Shown here in pieces: positions 27,100-38,535 of a DNA stretch of 47,280 nt (within the stretch, counting starts at the first letter, position 1; each line of letters opens with the position of its first letter). The stretch is from NCBI GenBank assembly GCA_016213695.1, contig JACQZV010000090.1, positions 1 through 47,280 on the forward strand, written 5' to 3'. The DNA is from Acidobacteriota bacterium (GTDB taxonomy: Bacteria > Acidobacteriota > Vicinamibacteria > Vicinamibacterales > UBA2999). The translations under genes were made by a program, and so were the position numbers. Below the pieces are notes generated by a model, which was not told the origin of the DNA, made no database searches, and saw only the letters and a list, made by a program, of their open reading frames with translations.

Positions 27100-28821
27100 T
27101 CAGCCCTGTGGCGCCCGGAAGTCGGCGACCGAGAGCTGCAGGTACCGCTCGCCGTTCCAGGCGTCCTGTTCCAGGGAAAACGCGAGGTCGATCGCGGCGC
27201 GGTGCTGGGCCACGAACCCCTCGCGCTCGGCGGCGCGCCAGGCAATGCCGCGCATGACGCGGCCGTCCTGCCGGAACGACATCTTCAGGTGGCGATCCTT
27301 GAGCAGACGCGGGCCGTCCACGACTTCCACCCCGCTCGTGCGGAAGATCGGGCGGGGATTGCCGGCGCCAAACGGCGCGAGCGACGCCAGCTCCGAGGCG
27401 ACCTGCGGGGTGATCGCGCGGAACGCCAGGGTGCCGTCAATCCAGAGGCGCGGGCGCAGGTCGTCCGGCTGGAGGCACCGGTCGGCGTGCTCGTTGATCC
27501 TCGCGCGCAACTCGCGAATCCGCGACGACTCGATCGTCAGCCCGGCGGCCTGCCGGTGGCCGCCGAACTTGGTCAGCAGGTCGGCGCACGACTCCAGGCC
27601 GGCCAGCATGTCGAACGCCGGAAGGCTGCGGCACGACCCGTGCGCGACGTCGCCCTCCACCGACAGCACGACGGCCGGCCGGTTGAACGCGTCGACCAGC
27701 TTCGACGCCACGATGCCAATGACCCCGCGATGCCATCCCTCGCCGGCGACCACGATCACGGTGCGCGAGCCGATCTCGAGGTCGGTCTCCACCGCCTTGC
27801 GCGCCGCCGAGACGATGTCGGCCTCTTCCTTCTGGCGCCGCAGGTTCTCGGCGTTGAGCTGCTCGGCCAGGGCGCGGGCTTCGTCCGCCATGGCGTCATC
27901 GGCCGCGAGAAGCAGGCGCGCGGCGATGTCCGGCGTGCTCATCCGCCCGGCAGCGTTGACGCGCGGCCCGATCACGAAGCCGATGTGGTAGCTGTCGATC
28001 TCCCTGCCCGTGAGCCCGCAGGCCTCGATCAGCGCGCGAAGCCCGACCTTGTGCGGGCCCGCCGACAGCATCGCCAGCCCGAGCTTGGCGATGACCCTGT
28101 TTTCGCCTGTCAGCGGGACGACGTCGGCGAGCGTGCCGATCGCCGCAATCTTGACGAACGCCGGCAGCCAGGCCTCGCGACCGGCGCGCATGCAGAGTGC
28201 CTGCACCAGCTTCAGCGCCACGCCGACGCCCGCCAGGTGCTTATCCGGATACGAGCAGTCGTGCCGCTTCGGGTTGATCACGGCGCAGGCCGCCGGCAGC
28301 GTGGCGCCCGGCTCGTGGTGGTCGGTGATGATCAGATCGAGGCCGAGCGCGGCGGCGTGCCGCGCGGCCTCGTCCGCACGGATGCCGCAATCGACGGAAA
28401 TGGCGAGCCGCACGCCCTCGGCGTGCAGCCGCTCGAGCGAGGCGGGTTGCAGTCCGTATCCATCGCGCAGCCGCTCCGGGATGAAGTGGACGACGTCGGC
28501 GCCGAGCAGCTCGAGGGCCCGCCGCAGGATAACGGTCGACGTCACGCCGTCCACGTCGTAGTCGCCGTGAATGGCAATCCGCTCGCGGCGGGCAATCGCC
28601 GCCGAAATCCGCTCCACCGCCGCCGACATGTCGGCGAGGCCGAACGGGTCGTGAAGGTCCGAGAGCGACGGTGAAAGAAACCGACGGGCCTCCTCCACGT
28701 CGCCGAGCCCGCGGATGCACAGCAGCCGTGCCGTCACGGGCGAGACACCGAGCTCGCGGGCCACGTCCTCGGCGTGCGACTCGTCGCACGGCCGCGCGTC
28801 CCAGATGCGTTCGGCCTTCAT
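27100..28821 (-). CDS. recJ: Single-stranded-DNA-specific exonuclease RecJ
   Basis: AIHGDYDVDGVTSTVILRRALELLGADVVHFIP; ITDHHEPG; IGPRVNAAGRMSTPD. Confidence 0.96.
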   Translation of the reverse strand: MKAERIWDARPCDESHAEDVARELGVSPVTARLLCIRGLGDVEEARRFLSPSLSDLHDPFGLADMSAAVERISAAIARRERIAIHGDYDVDGVTSTVILRRALELLGADVVHFIPERLRDGYGLQPASLERLHAEGVRLAISVDCGIRADEAARHAAALGLDLIITDHHEPGATLPAACAVINPKRHDCSYPDKHLAGVGVALKLVQALCMRAGREAWLPAFVKIAAIGTLADVVPLTGENRVIAKLGLAMLSAGPHKVGLRALIEACGLTGREIDSYHIGFVIGPRVNAAGRMSTPDIAARLLLAADDAMADEARALAEQLNAENLRRQKEEADIVSAARKAVETDLEIGSRTVIVVAGEGWHRGVIGIVASKLVDAFNRPAVVLSVEGDVAHGSCRSLPAFDMLAGLESCADLLTKFGGHRQAAGLTIESSRIRELRARINEHADRCLQPDDLRPRLWIDGTLAFRAITPQVASELASLAPFGAGNPRPIFRTSGVEVVDGPRLLKDRHLKMSFRQDGRVMRGIAWRAAEREGFVAQHRAAIDLAFSLEQDAWNGERYLQLSVADFRAPQG

Positions 28822-29783
28822 GATTCCCTGATGCCGACGCTGCCCATAGCCCGGAACTTGCGGTACCGCGCCTCGAGGCGGGCCGCCGGATCCATCGCGG
28901 ACACCTCGGCCAGCGCACGCGCCAGCGGCTCGTCGAGCAGCGCCGCCGCCCGGTCGTGATCGGTATGCGCGCCCCCGGGCGGCTCCGGCACGATGGCATC
29001 AATCACTTCAAACCTGACCAGATCGGGCGCCGTCAGCTTCAGCGCCTCGGCCGCCTCGACCTTCCGGTTCGAGTCGCGCCAGAGGATGGCGGCGCATCCC
29101 TCCGGCGGAATCACGCTGTAGATCGCAAATTCGTGCATCAGGATGCGGTCGCCGACCGCGATGCCCAGCGCCCCGCCGCTGCCTCCCTCTCCGTGGACGA
29201 TGACGATGATCGGCGTATCGAGCGCCGCCATTTCACGCAGGTTGACCGCAATCGCCTCCGCGACGCCGCGCTCCTCCGACTCCACCCCCGGAAACGCCGC
29301 CGGGGTATCGACGAAGGCCAGGACCGGGCACCCGAACTTCTCCGCAAGCTTCATCGCGCGCAGCGCCTTCCGGTAGCCCTCCGGCTTCGCGTACCCGAAG
29401 TTGCGGTAGACCTTCTGCTTCGTGTCCCCGCCGCCGCCCTTGTGGTGCCCGACGATGAGCACCGGCGTCTCCTTGTAGCGTGCGAAGGCGGTCACCATGG
29501 CGTGGTCGTCGGCAAACCGCCGGTCGCCGCTGATCTCGGTGACCTCGGTGAACAGCCGGCTGGCGTACTCGAGCACCGTCGGCCGGTTGGCATGGCGGGC
29601 CACCATGACACGCTGCCACGGCGTGAGCCGCCCGTAGATCTCCGACCGCGTCGCCTCCAGGCGGCGCTCGAGCGCGTCGATCGCCTGCTGCCGCTCCCGC
29701 GTCCGTGGCTGGGCCGACAGGGCGTCGATCTCCTTCAGCAGCGCTCCGATCGGCTTCTCGAAGTCGAGGATATCAATCGGCAT
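28818..29783 (-). CDS. accA: Acetyl-CoA carboxylase carboxyltransferase subunit alpha
   Basis: LDFEKPIGALLKEIDAL; GHHKGGGGDTKQKVYRNFGYAKPEGYRKALR; SVIPPEGCAAILWRD. Confidence 0.97.
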   Translation of the reverse strand: MPIDILDFEKPIGALLKEIDALSAQPRTRERQQAIDALERRLEATRSEIYGRLTPWQRVMVARHANRPTVLEYASRLFTEVTEISGDRRFADDHAMVTAFARYKETPVLIVGHHKGGGGDTKQKVYRNFGYAKPEGYRKALRAMKLAEKFGCPVLAFVDTPAAFPGVESEERGVAEAIAVNLREMAALDTPIIVIVHGEGGSGGALGIAVGDRILMHEFAIYSVIPPEGCAAILWRDSNRKVEAAEALKLTAPDLVRFEVIDAIVPEPPGGAHTDHDRAAALLDEPLARALAEVSAMDPAARLEARYRKFRAMGSVGIRES

Positions 29784-29801
29784 GGACAGCGGAGGTCACG
29801 C

Positions 29802-32800
29802 CTACCCGAGGCTCACCGACCCGGCCCCGCAGATCTTCTCCACGTCGGCGACCAGGCGATCGGAGGGCTTCACCCGAATTTGCGCGTTCACGTCGATCGT
29901 GACCCGGAGGTGGCGGCCGGGCTCGCGCAGCTCGATCGCGACGCGCCGGTCGCCCTTGTGCTGCAGGAGCACGTCCCAGAGGCGCATGAGCGTCTCGCGG
30001 TCGTGCGGAGGCGCAGACAGCGTAATCGCCACCGACGAGGACAGGCGCTCGAGGACGGTCTCGATCGGGGCGATGTCCGACGCGAGCACGCGCGAGCTCT
30101 CCTCGTCCCGCTCGCACCGCCCTTTCACCAGCACCATCCGCCCCTCGTCGGCCAGATGGCCGTACTGCTTGAAGGCCTCCGGAAAGACCACGACCTCGAG
30201 GCTCCCCTGCGCATCGTCCAGCGTCAGCACGCACATGCGGTCGCCGCGGCGGGTCTTGAGCGGCCGCACCGCGGAGATGATGCCGCCGACGCTGATGTCC
30301 TCGGCCACGCGGTGGCCGTTTCCGTGGCCGTTCCCGGTGACCGGCGCATCGCCCGGCTCGAGGTCCCGCCTCGCGGTGAGGTCCGCCGAGGTCTTCGCGC
30401 CCTGCTCGCGCAGCGCGGCCGCGTAGCGGTCGATCGGATGGCCGCTCCAGTAGAGGCCGAGCGCGTCCTTCTCGTGCTGCAACTGCTCGATCTCGGTCCA
30501 CGGCGGCGCGTCGGGGAGCGACAGGCCGCCCGAGGGTCCCGATGCCGGCTCGTCGTGGCCGAAGAGCTGCGTCTGCCCCAGGTCCTTGTCCCGCTGCGTC
30601 CGGGTGCCGTGGTCGCAGGCGGCGTCTATGGTGGCAAAGAGCTTCGCGCGGACGGCCCGGGTGTCCCCGGCGGCCAGCCCGTCGCACGCGCCCGCCTTGA
30701 CGAGCGCTTCGAGCACGCGCTTGTTCACGACACGCAGGTCGGCCACCTCGCAGAGGGCATGCAGCGACCGAATCCGGCCGCCGAGCTGGTCCCGCGCGGT
30801 CATCAGCGTCGTCACGGCGCTCTCGCCGAGCCCCTTGATGGCCGCGAGGCCGAACCGCACACCCGCGCCGCGCTCGACCGAAAAATTCAGCTGGCTCTGG
30901 TGGATATCGGGCGGCAGCACCGGAATTCCCCGCTCGCGGCAGTCGCCGAGGTACACGGCCAGTTTGTCGGTGTTCTGCGCCTCGATGGTCAGCAGCGCCG
31001 CGGCAAAATGCCACGGATAGTTCGCTTTCAGATACGCCGTCTGATACGCCAGCAGCGCGTACGCCGTGGAATGCGACTTGTTGAACCCGTACCCGGCGAA
31101 ATGCTCGATCAGCTCGAACATCTTCGACGCTTTTTTCTCGCCGATGCCCTGCTTCTTCGCCCCGCTGACGAACTGGCCGCGCTGCATGGCCATGACCTTC
31201 GGGTCCTTCTTCCCCATGGCCTTGCGCAGCATGTCGGCCTCGCCCATCGTGAAGCCGGCCAGCGACTGGGCGATGCGCATCACCTGCTCCTGGTAGGCGA
31301 TCACGCCGTAGGTGTCCGCCAGGATCGGCTCGAGCTGCGGCAGCTCGTACTTGATTTCCGTCTTCCCCTGCTTGCGCGCGATGTAGTCGTCCACCATGCC
31401 GGACTTCAGGGGGCCCGGCCGGTAGAGCGCGTTGAGCGCGATCAGGTCGTCGAGCCGTTCGGGGCGCGCCTTCCGCAGCAGCTCGCGCATCCCGGAACTC
31501 TCGAACTGGAAGATGCCGAAGGTCTGCCCGTCCGCGAAGATCCGGTACGTCTTCGCGTCGTCGAGCGGCACGTTCTCGATGTCGAGGTCGACCCCCTCGG
31601 TCCGGCGGATCTCGGTCAGCGCGTCGCGAATGAGGGTGAGCGTGCTCAGGCCCAGAAAGTCCATCTTCAGGAGCCCGACGCGCTCGACCTCCTTCATGTT
31701 CCACTGGGTCGTGATTTCGTCGCGCGCCCCCTTGTAGAGCGGCGCGTAGTCGGTGACCGGGCCCGGCGCGATGACCACGCCGGCGGCGTGCACCGACGCG
31801 TGGCGCGACATCCCCTCCAGGCGCCGCCCGATATCGAGCACTTCCTTGACCTTCGGATCCTTGCCGGCCATGTCCGCGAGCGCCGGGTTCTCGGCGAGCG
31901 CCTTGTCGAGCGTCATGTCGAGCGCCGCCGGAATCTGCTTCGCGATGCGGTCGACGTCGGCGTACGGCATGTCGAGCGCGCGGCCGACGTCGCGGACCAC
32001 GGCCTTCGCCTTCATGGTCCCGAACGTGATGATCTGCGCGACGTTCTCGCGGCCGTACTTCCGGGTCACGTACTCGATGACCTCTCCGCGGCGCCGCTCG
32101 CAGAAGTCGACGTCGATATCGGGCAGCGAAACGCGCTCCGGGTTGAGGAACCGCTCGAAGATCAGGTCGAAGTCGAGCGGATCCACGTCGGTGATCCGCA
32201 TCGCGAACGCCACGAGCGACCCGGCCGCCGAGCCGCGGCCCGGCCCGACCGGAATCCCGCGCTCGCGGGCGTAGCGGATGAAGTCCCACACGATCAGGAA
32301 GTAGCCGCAGTAGCCCACCTTCTTGATCATGGCGATTTCGTAGTCGAGGCGGCTCGTGTACTCCTCGAGGCCGTGGCGGAGACGGCCCGCCGCCGCAAGC
32401 CCCTGCAGCCGCCGCAGCCGCTCGGCGAACCCCTCGCGCGCCACGCGCTCGAAATACTCCTCGAGCGTGACGCCGTCCGGCACGCCGAACGACGGCAGGT
32501 GGTTCTGCCCTTTCGGAATTCTGACGTCGCAGCGCTCCGCGATGCGCAGCGTGTTGGTCAGCGCGTCCCTCTGATCGCGGAACACGGCCGCCATCTGCTC
32601 GGCCGTGCGCAGGAAAAACTGGTCGCCGTGATAGCGCAGCCGCTGGGCGTCGTTGACCGTCTTGCCCGTGCCGATGCAGAGGAGAATATCGTGCGGCTGC
32701 GCGTCCCCCTGCCGCAGGTAGTGCACGTCGTTGGTCGCGACGAGCGGCAGGTGCAGCTCCCGGGCGAGCGGCACGATGCCGCGGTTGACGATGATCTGCT

Positions 32801-33344
32801 CGTCGAGACCCTGATACTGCATCTCGAGGAAGAAGTTGTCGGGCCCGAGAATGTCGCGCAGCCGCGCCGCAGCCTCCAGCGCCGCGCGCGCCTGGTCCAC
32901 CTTGAGCGCGCTGGCCACCTCCCCCTTCAGGCAGCTGCTCAGCCCGATGAGCCCTTTCGCATGCTGCGCCAGCAGATCCCTGTCGATGCGCGGCCGGTAG
33001 TAGAAACCCTCGGTATAGCCGGCCGACACGAGCCGGATGAGGTTCCGGTAGCCTTCGTCGGTTTCAGCCAGCAGCACCAGGTGGTTCGTCTCGCTCTGCG
33101 GGCCGGTCTTGTCGAACCGGCTGCCGCCTGCCACGTACACCTCGCACCCGAGAATCGGCTTCAGCCCGCGTTCCCGCGCGTGGTCGTGGAACGCGACCGA
33201 CGAGAACAGGTTGCCGTGCTCGGTGACCGCCAGCGCCGGCATCTTCAGCTTCACCGCCTCGTCCAGCAGCTCGTCGACGCGGCACGCGCCGTCGAGCAGC
33301 GAGAACTCGGTGTGCACGTGCAGGTGAACGAACTCGGCGCTCAT
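29802..33344 (-). CDS. dnaE: DNA polymerase III subunit alpha
   Basis: [18 protein letters not shown] (PHP); [65 protein letters not shown]. Confidence 0.97.
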   Translation of the reverse strand: MSAEFVHLHVHTEFSLLDGACRVDELLDEAVKLKMPALAVTEHGNLFSSVAFHDHARERGLKPILGCEVYVAGGSRFDKTGPQSETNHLVLLAETDEGYRNLIRLVSAGYTEGFYYRPRIDRDLLAQHAKGLIGLSSCLKGEVASALKVDQARAALEAAARLRDILGPDNFFLEMQYQGLDEQIIVNRGIVPLARELHLPLVATNDVHYLRQGDAQPHDILLCIGTGKTVNDAQRLRYHGDQFFLRTAEQMAAVFRDQRDALTNTLRIAERCDVRIPKGQNHLPSFGVPDGVTLEEYFERVAREGFAERLRRLQGLAAAGRLRHGLEEYTSRLDYEIAMIKKVGYCGYFLIVWDFIRYARERGIPVGPGRGSAAGSLVAFAMRITDVDPLDFDLIFERFLNPERVSLPDIDVDFCERRRGEVIEYVTRKYGRENVAQIITFGTMKAKAVVRDVGRALDMPYADVDRIAKQIPAALDMTLDKALAENPALADMAGKDPKVKEVLDIGRRLEGMSRHASVHAAGVVIAPGPVTDYAPLYKGARDEITTQWNMKEVERVGLLKMDFLGLSTLTLIRDALTEIRRTEGVDLDIENVPLDDAKTYRIFADGQTFGIFQFESSGMRELLRKARPERLDDLIALNALYRPGPLKSGMVDDYIARKQGKTEIKYELPQLEPILADTYGVIAYQEQVMRIAQSLAGFTMGEADMLRKAMGKKDPKVMAMQRGQFVSGAKKQGIGEKKASKMFELIEHFAGYGFNKSHSTAYALLAYQTAYLKANYPWHFAAALLTIEAQNTDKLAVYLGDCRERGIPVLPPDIHQSQLNFSVERGAGVRFGLAAIKGLGESAVTTLMTARDQLGGRIRSLHALCEVADLRVVNKRVLEALVKAGACDGLAAGDTRAVRAKLFATIDAACDHGTRTQRDKDLGQTQLFGHDEPASGPSGGLSLPDAPPWTEIEQLQHEKDALGLYWSGHPIDRYAAALREQGAKTSADLTARRDLEPGDAPVTGNGHGNGHRVAEDISVGGIISAVRPLKTRRGDRMCVLTLDDAQGSLEVVVFPEAFKQYGHLADEGRMVLVKGRCERDEESSRVLASDIAPIETVLERLSSSVAITLSAPPHDRETLMRLWDVLLQHKGDRRVAIELREPGRHLRVTIDVNAQIRVKPSDRLVADVEKICGAGSVSLG

Positions 33345-34945
33345 TCCCACTCGATCGTCGAGGGAGGCTTCGACGAAATGTCGTAAACCACCCGGTTGAT
33401 GCCGCGCACCTCGTTGACGATCCGCGACGAGATCGCGGCCAGGATCTCGTGCGGCAGCCGCGCCCAGTCGGCGGTCATGCCGTCCAGGCTCTCGACGGCG
33501 CGAATCGCCACCGTGTACTCATACGTCCGCGCGTCGCCCATGACGCCGACGCTCTGGACCGGCAGCAGCACGGCGAAGCTCTGCCACACCCGCTCGTACC
33601 ACCCGGCCCGCCGAATCTCCTCGGCGACGATCCGGTCCGCGAGCCGCAGCAGATCGAGGCGCTCCCGCGTGATCTCCCCGATCACGCGCACGGCCAGCCC
33701 GGGACCCGGAAACGGCTGCCGCACCACGAATTCCCGATCCAGCCCGAGGTCCCCTCCGACACGCCGCACTTCGTCCTTGAAGAGATCCCGAAGCGGCTCG
33801 ACCAGCCGGAAGTGCATGCGCTCGGGCAGACCGCCCACGTTATGGTGGCTCTTGATCACCGCGGCCGGCCCGCCAACCGACGCCGACTCGATCACGTCGG
33901 GATAGAGCGTCCCCTGCCCCAGGTAGTCGAACCCCCCCAGTTCCTTCGCGCGGGTCTCGAACACGTCGATGAACGTCGCGCCGATGATCTTGCGCTTTCG
34001 CTCCGGATCGGTGACCCCCGCCAGCCGATCGAGAAACAGCGCGGAAGCATCGACGAACTCGAGCGGCAGCCGCATCTTCTCGGTGAACCGCCGCCGGATC
34101 TGCGCCGCCTCTTCATACCGGAGGAGCCCGTTGTCCACGAAGATGCACGTGAGCCGCTCGCCGATAGCCCGGTGAATGAGCAGCGCGGCGACCGTCGAGT
34201 CGACGCCGCCCGACAGGCCGCACACGACCTTCCCCGCGCCGACCTGCTCGCGGATGCGCCTGGTCGCCTCCTCGATAAACGACGCAATCGTCCAGTCGCC
34301 CGTGCAGCCGCACACGGCATAGGCGAAGTTGCGCAGAATCTCGACGCCGTGATCGGTATGCGCCACTTCGGGGTGGAACAGCAGCGCATACAGGCCGCGT
34401 TCGGGCGCCTCCATCGCGGCAATCGGTGCGGTCGCACTCGTCGCGGCCACCGAAAATCCTGCCGGCACCGCGGCGACATCATCCCCGTGGCTCGCCCAGA
34501 CGCGCAGCTCATCGGGTATCTCCGCAAATAACCTCGGCCGAGTGGCCACCGCCGCCCCGCCCGTCCCGGGCGACGTGCCGGGGCCGGCGCGTCGACCCGC
34601 GGGGGGCGCCGATACGCGGACCTGCGCGTGGCCGAACTCGCGGTGCCCCGAGCGGCGTACGTCGCCGCCGAGCACATCCGTCATCAGTTGCATGCCGTAG
34701 CAGATCCCGAGCACGGGCGGCCCCATCTCGAACAGGCCCGGCGCGCACTTCGGCGCGCCCGGCTCGGAAACGCTCATCGGTCCGCCCGAGAGAATGATGC
34801 CGACCGGCCGCTTGCGCCGGAGCGCCTCGAGCGGCGTGTTGAACGGAAGGATCTCGGAATAGACCGACAGCTCGCGAAGCCGCCGCGCGATCAACTGCGT
34901 GTACTGAGAACCGAAATCCAGTACGACGATGGTTTGATGGGACAC
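33341..34945 (-). CDS. guaA: GMP synthase (glutamine-hydrolysing)
   Basis: Probable GTG start 34945. [50 protein letters not shown]-terminal KPPSTIEWE. Confidence 0.96.
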   Translation of the reverse strand: MSHQTIVVLDFGSQYTQLIARRLRELSVYSEILPFNTPLEALRRKRPVGIILSGGPMSVSEPGAPKCAPGLFEMGPPVLGICYGMQLMTDVLGGDVRRSGHREFGHAQVRVSAPPAGRRAGPGTSPGTGGAAVATRPRLFAEIPDELRVWASHGDDVAAVPAGFSVAATSATAPIAAMEAPERGLYALLFHPEVAHTDHGVEILRNFAYAVCGCTGDWTIASFIEEATRRIREQVGAGKVVCGLSGGVDSTVAALLIHRAIGERLTCIFVDNGLLRYEEAAQIRRRFTEKMRLPLEFVDASALFLDRLAGVTDPERKRKIIGATFIDVFETRAKELGGFDYLGQGTLYPDVIESASVGGPAAVIKSHHNVGGLPERMHFRLVEPLRDLFKDEVRRVGGDLGLDREFVVRQPFPGPGLAVRVIGEITRERLDLLRLADRIVAEEIRRAGWYERVWQSFAVLLPVQSVGVMGDARTYEYTVAIRAVESLDGMTADWARLPHEILAAISSRIVNEVRGINRVVYDISSKPPSTIEWE

Positions 34946-34978
34946 GGTATTCGGGATGGCCGCGCACGCTATTATATC

Positions 34979-36211
34979 GTGGTGCGCGCTGGTCGAACCG
35001 CGAGATCTTGCGCTCTGCCGGCGCTGGCGACGACACTCCTCGTGCTCGCCTGGGGCTTCTGCCCTGCGGCGAACGCCGCCGCGCAGACCGCGGCGGAGGC
35101 GGAACGCTACCAGTCGATCCTCCGCACCTTCCGCAGAAGCAAGCCAGTCGCCCCGGCATTCGTGCCGTTCGAGCAGGCGTGGACACTCACGCTCCCGTCC
35201 GCGCCGTCGGCGCCGGGCCCGCTTGATCGCGAGCGCCTCTACGTGCCGCTGCGGGAGGGCCGGCTCGTTGCGCTGCGGCGCGAGACGGGGCTGCTCGAGT
35301 GGACGCGCGATATCGAGGTGACCATGACCCCCGAGGCCGGGGGCGACGCACTCTTCCTCGTCAGCGGCGGCAGCCTCCGGGCGCTCGACGCCGCGACGGG
35401 CGCCGACCGGTGGTCGGTGCCGATCGAGGCGGCGGTTGCGGCGCCACCCGTCTGGGATGCCGGATGGCTCCTGGTCGTGGTCGAGCCGGGCGAGGTGCTC
35501 GCCCTGCGTGCATCCGACGGGGCGTTGATGTGGCGCCGATCGATCGGCGCCCCTTCGCCCTATGCCGCGGTGCCCGGCGGCCGCAACGCGGTGTTCGTGT
35601 CGACATCCGACAGCCGCGTGGTCGCACTCGCGCTCGACACCGGCGCCCTGCTCTGGACGCGCGCGCTGCCCGGCGCCTTGAGCCCTCCAGCCGTCGCGAA
35701 AGACCGCGTGTTTGTCGGCTCGACCGACAACACCTTCTATGCGCTCGATCCCGCCACGGGGCGCGACCAGTGGAAGTGGCGCAACGGCGGCGACGTGATC
35801 GGGGCCGCCGTCGACGGCGACGTCGTCTATTTCGCCTCGCTCGACAACGTGATTCGGGCGGTCAATCGCGGCAACGGCAATCAGCGGTGGAGGAAGCCGA
35901 CCGGCAGCCGGCCCGTGCTGCCGCCCCGCGCCTTCCGCGGCGTCGTCGTGCTGCCCGGCCTGATGCCGGCCATCTCGGTCTTCGTGGGCGAGACCGGGGC
36001 GTCGATGGGCGTCTACGCGCCGGCGGGCGCGCTCATCGGGCCGCCGCTCATCGACGCGGCCGTCAAGCCGTTCCAGGTGTCCTGCGTGACGATCACGCGC
36101 GAAGGGGTCGTGGAAGCGCTGCGTCCCGCGGCGATGATGTTTCGCGAGGCGGCGGCGACGCCTGTCGCCGCCCTGCCGGGTCGCGCGCTCACACGGGAAC
36201 GCATGGAATAG
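34979..36211 (+). CDS. PQQ-like beta-propeller repeat protein, secreted
   Basis: Signal peptide ([22 protein letters not shown]); repeated ALDxxTGxxxW blades ([41 protein letters not shown]). GTG start inferred. Confidence 0.75.
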   Translation: MVRAGRTARSCALPALATTLLVLAWGFCPAANAAAQTAAEAERYQSILRTFRRSKPVAPAFVPFEQAWTLTLPSAPSAPGPLDRERLYVPLREGRLVALRRETGLLEWTRDIEVTMTPEAGGDALFLVSGGSLRALDAATGADRWSVPIEAAVAAPPVWDAGWLLVVVEPGEVLALRASDGALMWRRSIGAPSPYAAVPGGRNAVFVSTSDSRVVALALDTGALLWTRALPGALSPPAVAKDRVFVGSTDNTFYALDPATGRDQWKWRNGGDVIGAAVDGDVVYFASLDNVIRAVNRGNGNQRWRKPTGSRPVLPPRAFRGVVVLPGLMPAISVFVGETGASMGVYAPAGALIGPPLIDAAVKPFQVSCVTITREGVVEALRPAAMMFREAAATPVAALPGRALTRERME

Positions 36212-37415
36212 CCATCGCCGCCCCGAGGCGCCGCACGCCCTCCCGGATGCGCTCCGGCGTCGGCGCCGAAAACGACAGCCTGATCCACTGGTGGCCCGTG
36301 CCGTCGACGTAGAAGGCGCTGCCGACGACGAAGACCACCCGCTGCTCGAGCGCCCGCGCGAGCAGGCTCTCATCCGAATACCCGTCGGCCAGTTCCGCCC
36401 AGAGGAAAAACCCGCCCTTCGGCCTGGTCCACCGTATCCGGTCCGCGAGCTGCCCGTGGAGCGCCTCCTCCATCGCGTCGCGCCGGGCACGATAAACCTG
36501 CCGGAGATGCGGCGCGAGCCGCTCGAGCACCCCGCGCGTGACCGCCTCGTGCACGATCCGCTGATCGAAGCTGCCCGTCATCAGATCCACCGACTGCTTC
36601 GCAGTTTCGAACCGCTCGATGAGCGAGGCGGGGGCGACCATCCAGCCGACGCGGAACCCCGGGGCGAGCGTCTTCGAAAACGTGCTGAGGTAGAGCACGC
36701 GCCCGGCGGCATCGTCGGCGCGCAGCGGACGAGTCCCGGCTTCCGAGGCCATGTCCTCGAAATACAACGCGCCGTAGGGATCGTCCTCGACAATCAGCAC
36801 GTCGCGCCTCTCCGCCCATGCGAGCAGCTGCCCCCGCCGCGTCCCACTCAGCAGCACGCCCGTCGGATTCTGAAAATTCGGCACCAGATACAACAGGCGC
36901 ACCCGGCGCCCCGCCTGCCGCTCGCGCAGACAGACGGCGTCAAGGTCCTCCAGATCGATGCCGTCCCCGTCCTGCCGGACGCCGGCCAGGCGCGCCTGCG
37001 CGTTCCTGAATGCCGAGATCGCGCCGGTGTAGGCGGGCAGCTCGACCAGCACGACGTCACCGGGCGTGACGAGCACGCGGCCCACCAGATCGATACCCTG
37101 CTGCGACCCGGACGTGATCGTGACCTGCTCGGCCGTGGCCGTGATGTGCCGCGCCGCCAGCGCGCCGACGATCGACTCGATCAGTGGTTCGTAGCCGCGC
37201 GTCGGTCCGTACTGCAGCACGCTGGGGTCCCGCCCCGAGAGCAGCCCGGCGGCGAGCTCCCGCAGCTCGTCCCACGGAAACGACAGCGGATCGGGATAGC
37301 CGGCGGCAAACGACACCATGTCGGGCGCACGCGCGCTGACCGTGCCCATGCGGCGGATGGCCGACTCGTGCAGGTGGCGGCCCGTCGGGGAGAGAAACCT
37401 CTCGTAGTCAGCCAT
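36189..37415 (-). CDS. PLP-dependent aminotransferase, class I/II (2-aminoadipate aminotransferase-like)
   Basis: [46 protein letters not shown] (PLP lysine). Confidence 0.88.
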   Translation of the reverse strand: MADYERFLSPTGRHLHESAIRRMGTVSARAPDMVSFAAGYPDPLSFPWDELRELAAGLLSGRDPSVLQYGPTRGYEPLIESIVGALAARHITATAEQVTITSGSQQGIDLVGRVLVTPGDVVLVELPAYTGAISAFRNAQARLAGVRQDGDGIDLEDLDAVCLRERQAGRRVRLLYLVPNFQNPTGVLLSGTRRGQLLAWAERRDVLIVEDDPYGALYFEDMASEAGTRPLRADDAAGRVLYLSTFSKTLAPGFRVGWMVAPASLIERFETAKQSVDLMTGSFDQRIVHEAVTRGVLERLAPHLRQVYRARRDAMEEALHGQLADRIRWTRPKGGFFLWAELADGYSDESLLARALEQRVVFVVGSAFYVDGTGHQWIRLSFSAPTPERIREGVRRLGAAMAIPCVPV

Positions 37416-38428
37416 CAGGGGTGCACCAGCGAACCGCCGGCGTGGCCAGCGACCGGAACCGATGAACCGGAACCCGAGGACCTGAACGCGTGCGCACCCG
37501 AGAACCCCCGGTACAGCTTGAGATAGGCGCCGATTGACGCCAGGCCCAGGTACTGGAACACGAGCCCGCGCAGCAGCCAGGCGAGCAGCTGCAGCGGCAG
37601 CGCGGCAAGCCCGAAGAACGGCACGAACGCCACGAGTCCAAGCGCGGCGGTCGCCAGGACCGACGCGCCGGTGGCCGCCAGGATGAGCGACAGCACCAGG
37701 AGGAAGATCGACGCGACGTGGCGCCGCTCGTGCCTGACGAACGCCGCGACGCGCCGGCCGCCGGCCGCCACGCCGCAGTCATCGGCCACGACCACGATCT
37801 GCACCAGCAGATAGAGAAGATTCACAACGGTGATCCACGCGACGAAGGCCACCGTGATGAGCGCCGTCGCGCTCCACCCCTCCCGCGGATCGCGGCTGAT
37901 GACAGCCGCCAGATAGATGCCGCCGGACGCCAGGTACACGCCCATCAGCACGACGCCGAGCTGGGCGTACCGGGGAAACAGCGCCCGGGCCGAGGTGAGA
38001 TAGCCGTCGACCGAGAACCGCGACGCGCGCGCGACGGCGCTCACATGGAGCGGCGGCTCCTCGATCGGCCCGGCGTCGCGGTCGCTCTGCACGAGCGTCG
38101 CGACCGTGGCCGCCTTGACGAGGAACACGAAGAACGACCCGCCGACCGAGACGACGCCAAGCGCCAGGAGGAAGGCCGTGAGCACGACGGGGCGGGCCGT
38201 CAGCGCCGTTGCCACCATCGCGAGCATTTCGCGCGACTCGAGCGAGATGATTGCGGTCGGATCGCTGCCGACGGCGAGCGCCACGAGGAAGACGCCGCCG
38301 ATGAGCGGCGCCGCCAGCAGCAGCTTGTAGATCGAGTCGGCCGAGGACTGAATCAGCGTCACCGGCCAGTTGGCGGCCGCCAGCAGCGCGCCCCGTTTCA
38401 ACGCGGCTTTGAGAATGGACCGGGACAT
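37415..38428 (-). CDS. Uncharacterised multi-pass membrane protein
   Basis: Six or more hydrophobic segments; TGATG overlap with the downstream aminotransferase. Family not recognised. Confidence 0.65.
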   Translation of the reverse strand: MSRSILKAALKRGALLAAANWPVTLIQSSADSIYKLLLAAPLIGGVFLVALAVGSDPTAIISLESREMLAMVATALTARPVVLTAFLLALGVVSVGGSFFVFLVKAATVATLVQSDRDAGPIEEPPLHVSAVARASRFSVDGYLTSARALFPRYAQLGVVLMGVYLASGGIYLAAVISRDPREGWSATALITVAFVAWITVVNLLYLLVQIVVVADDCGVAAGGRRVAAFVRHERRHVASIFLLVLSLILAATGASVLATAALGLVAFVPFFGLAALPLQLLAWLLRGLVFQYLGLASIGAYLKLYRGFSGAHAFRSSGSGSSVPVAGHAGGSLVHP

Positions 38429-38445
38429 CGGACTGTCCCATTTTA

Positions 38446-38522
38446 GTCTCTCGTCTTTGGTCTCTGGTCTTTGGCCAGTCCAGAGCCTCAAACCAGAGAC
38501 CAGAGACGAAAGCCCAAAGACC
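38446..38522. repeat. Heptamer-phased inverted-repeat element in a divergent intergenic region
   Basis: GTCTCTC GTCTTTG GTCTCTG GTCTTTG ... AGAGACC AGAGACG AAAGCCC AAAGACC. 20-bp stem 38455-38474/38493-38512 with one G:G mismatch and one G:U. Confidence 0.85.
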
Positions 38523-38535
38523 TACAATTCCTCCC

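Noticed and set aside
28956-33386. 1476-aa plus-strand ORF
   Set aside because: Antisense to dnaE and accA; His/Arg-rich low-complexity composition typical of shadow ORFs in high-GC DNA.
33341-36490. 1049-aa minus-strand ORF extending guaA upstream
   Set aside because: Only the 33341-34945 part is GuaA. The extension is antisense to the PQQ beta-propeller gene and has shadow-ORF composition.
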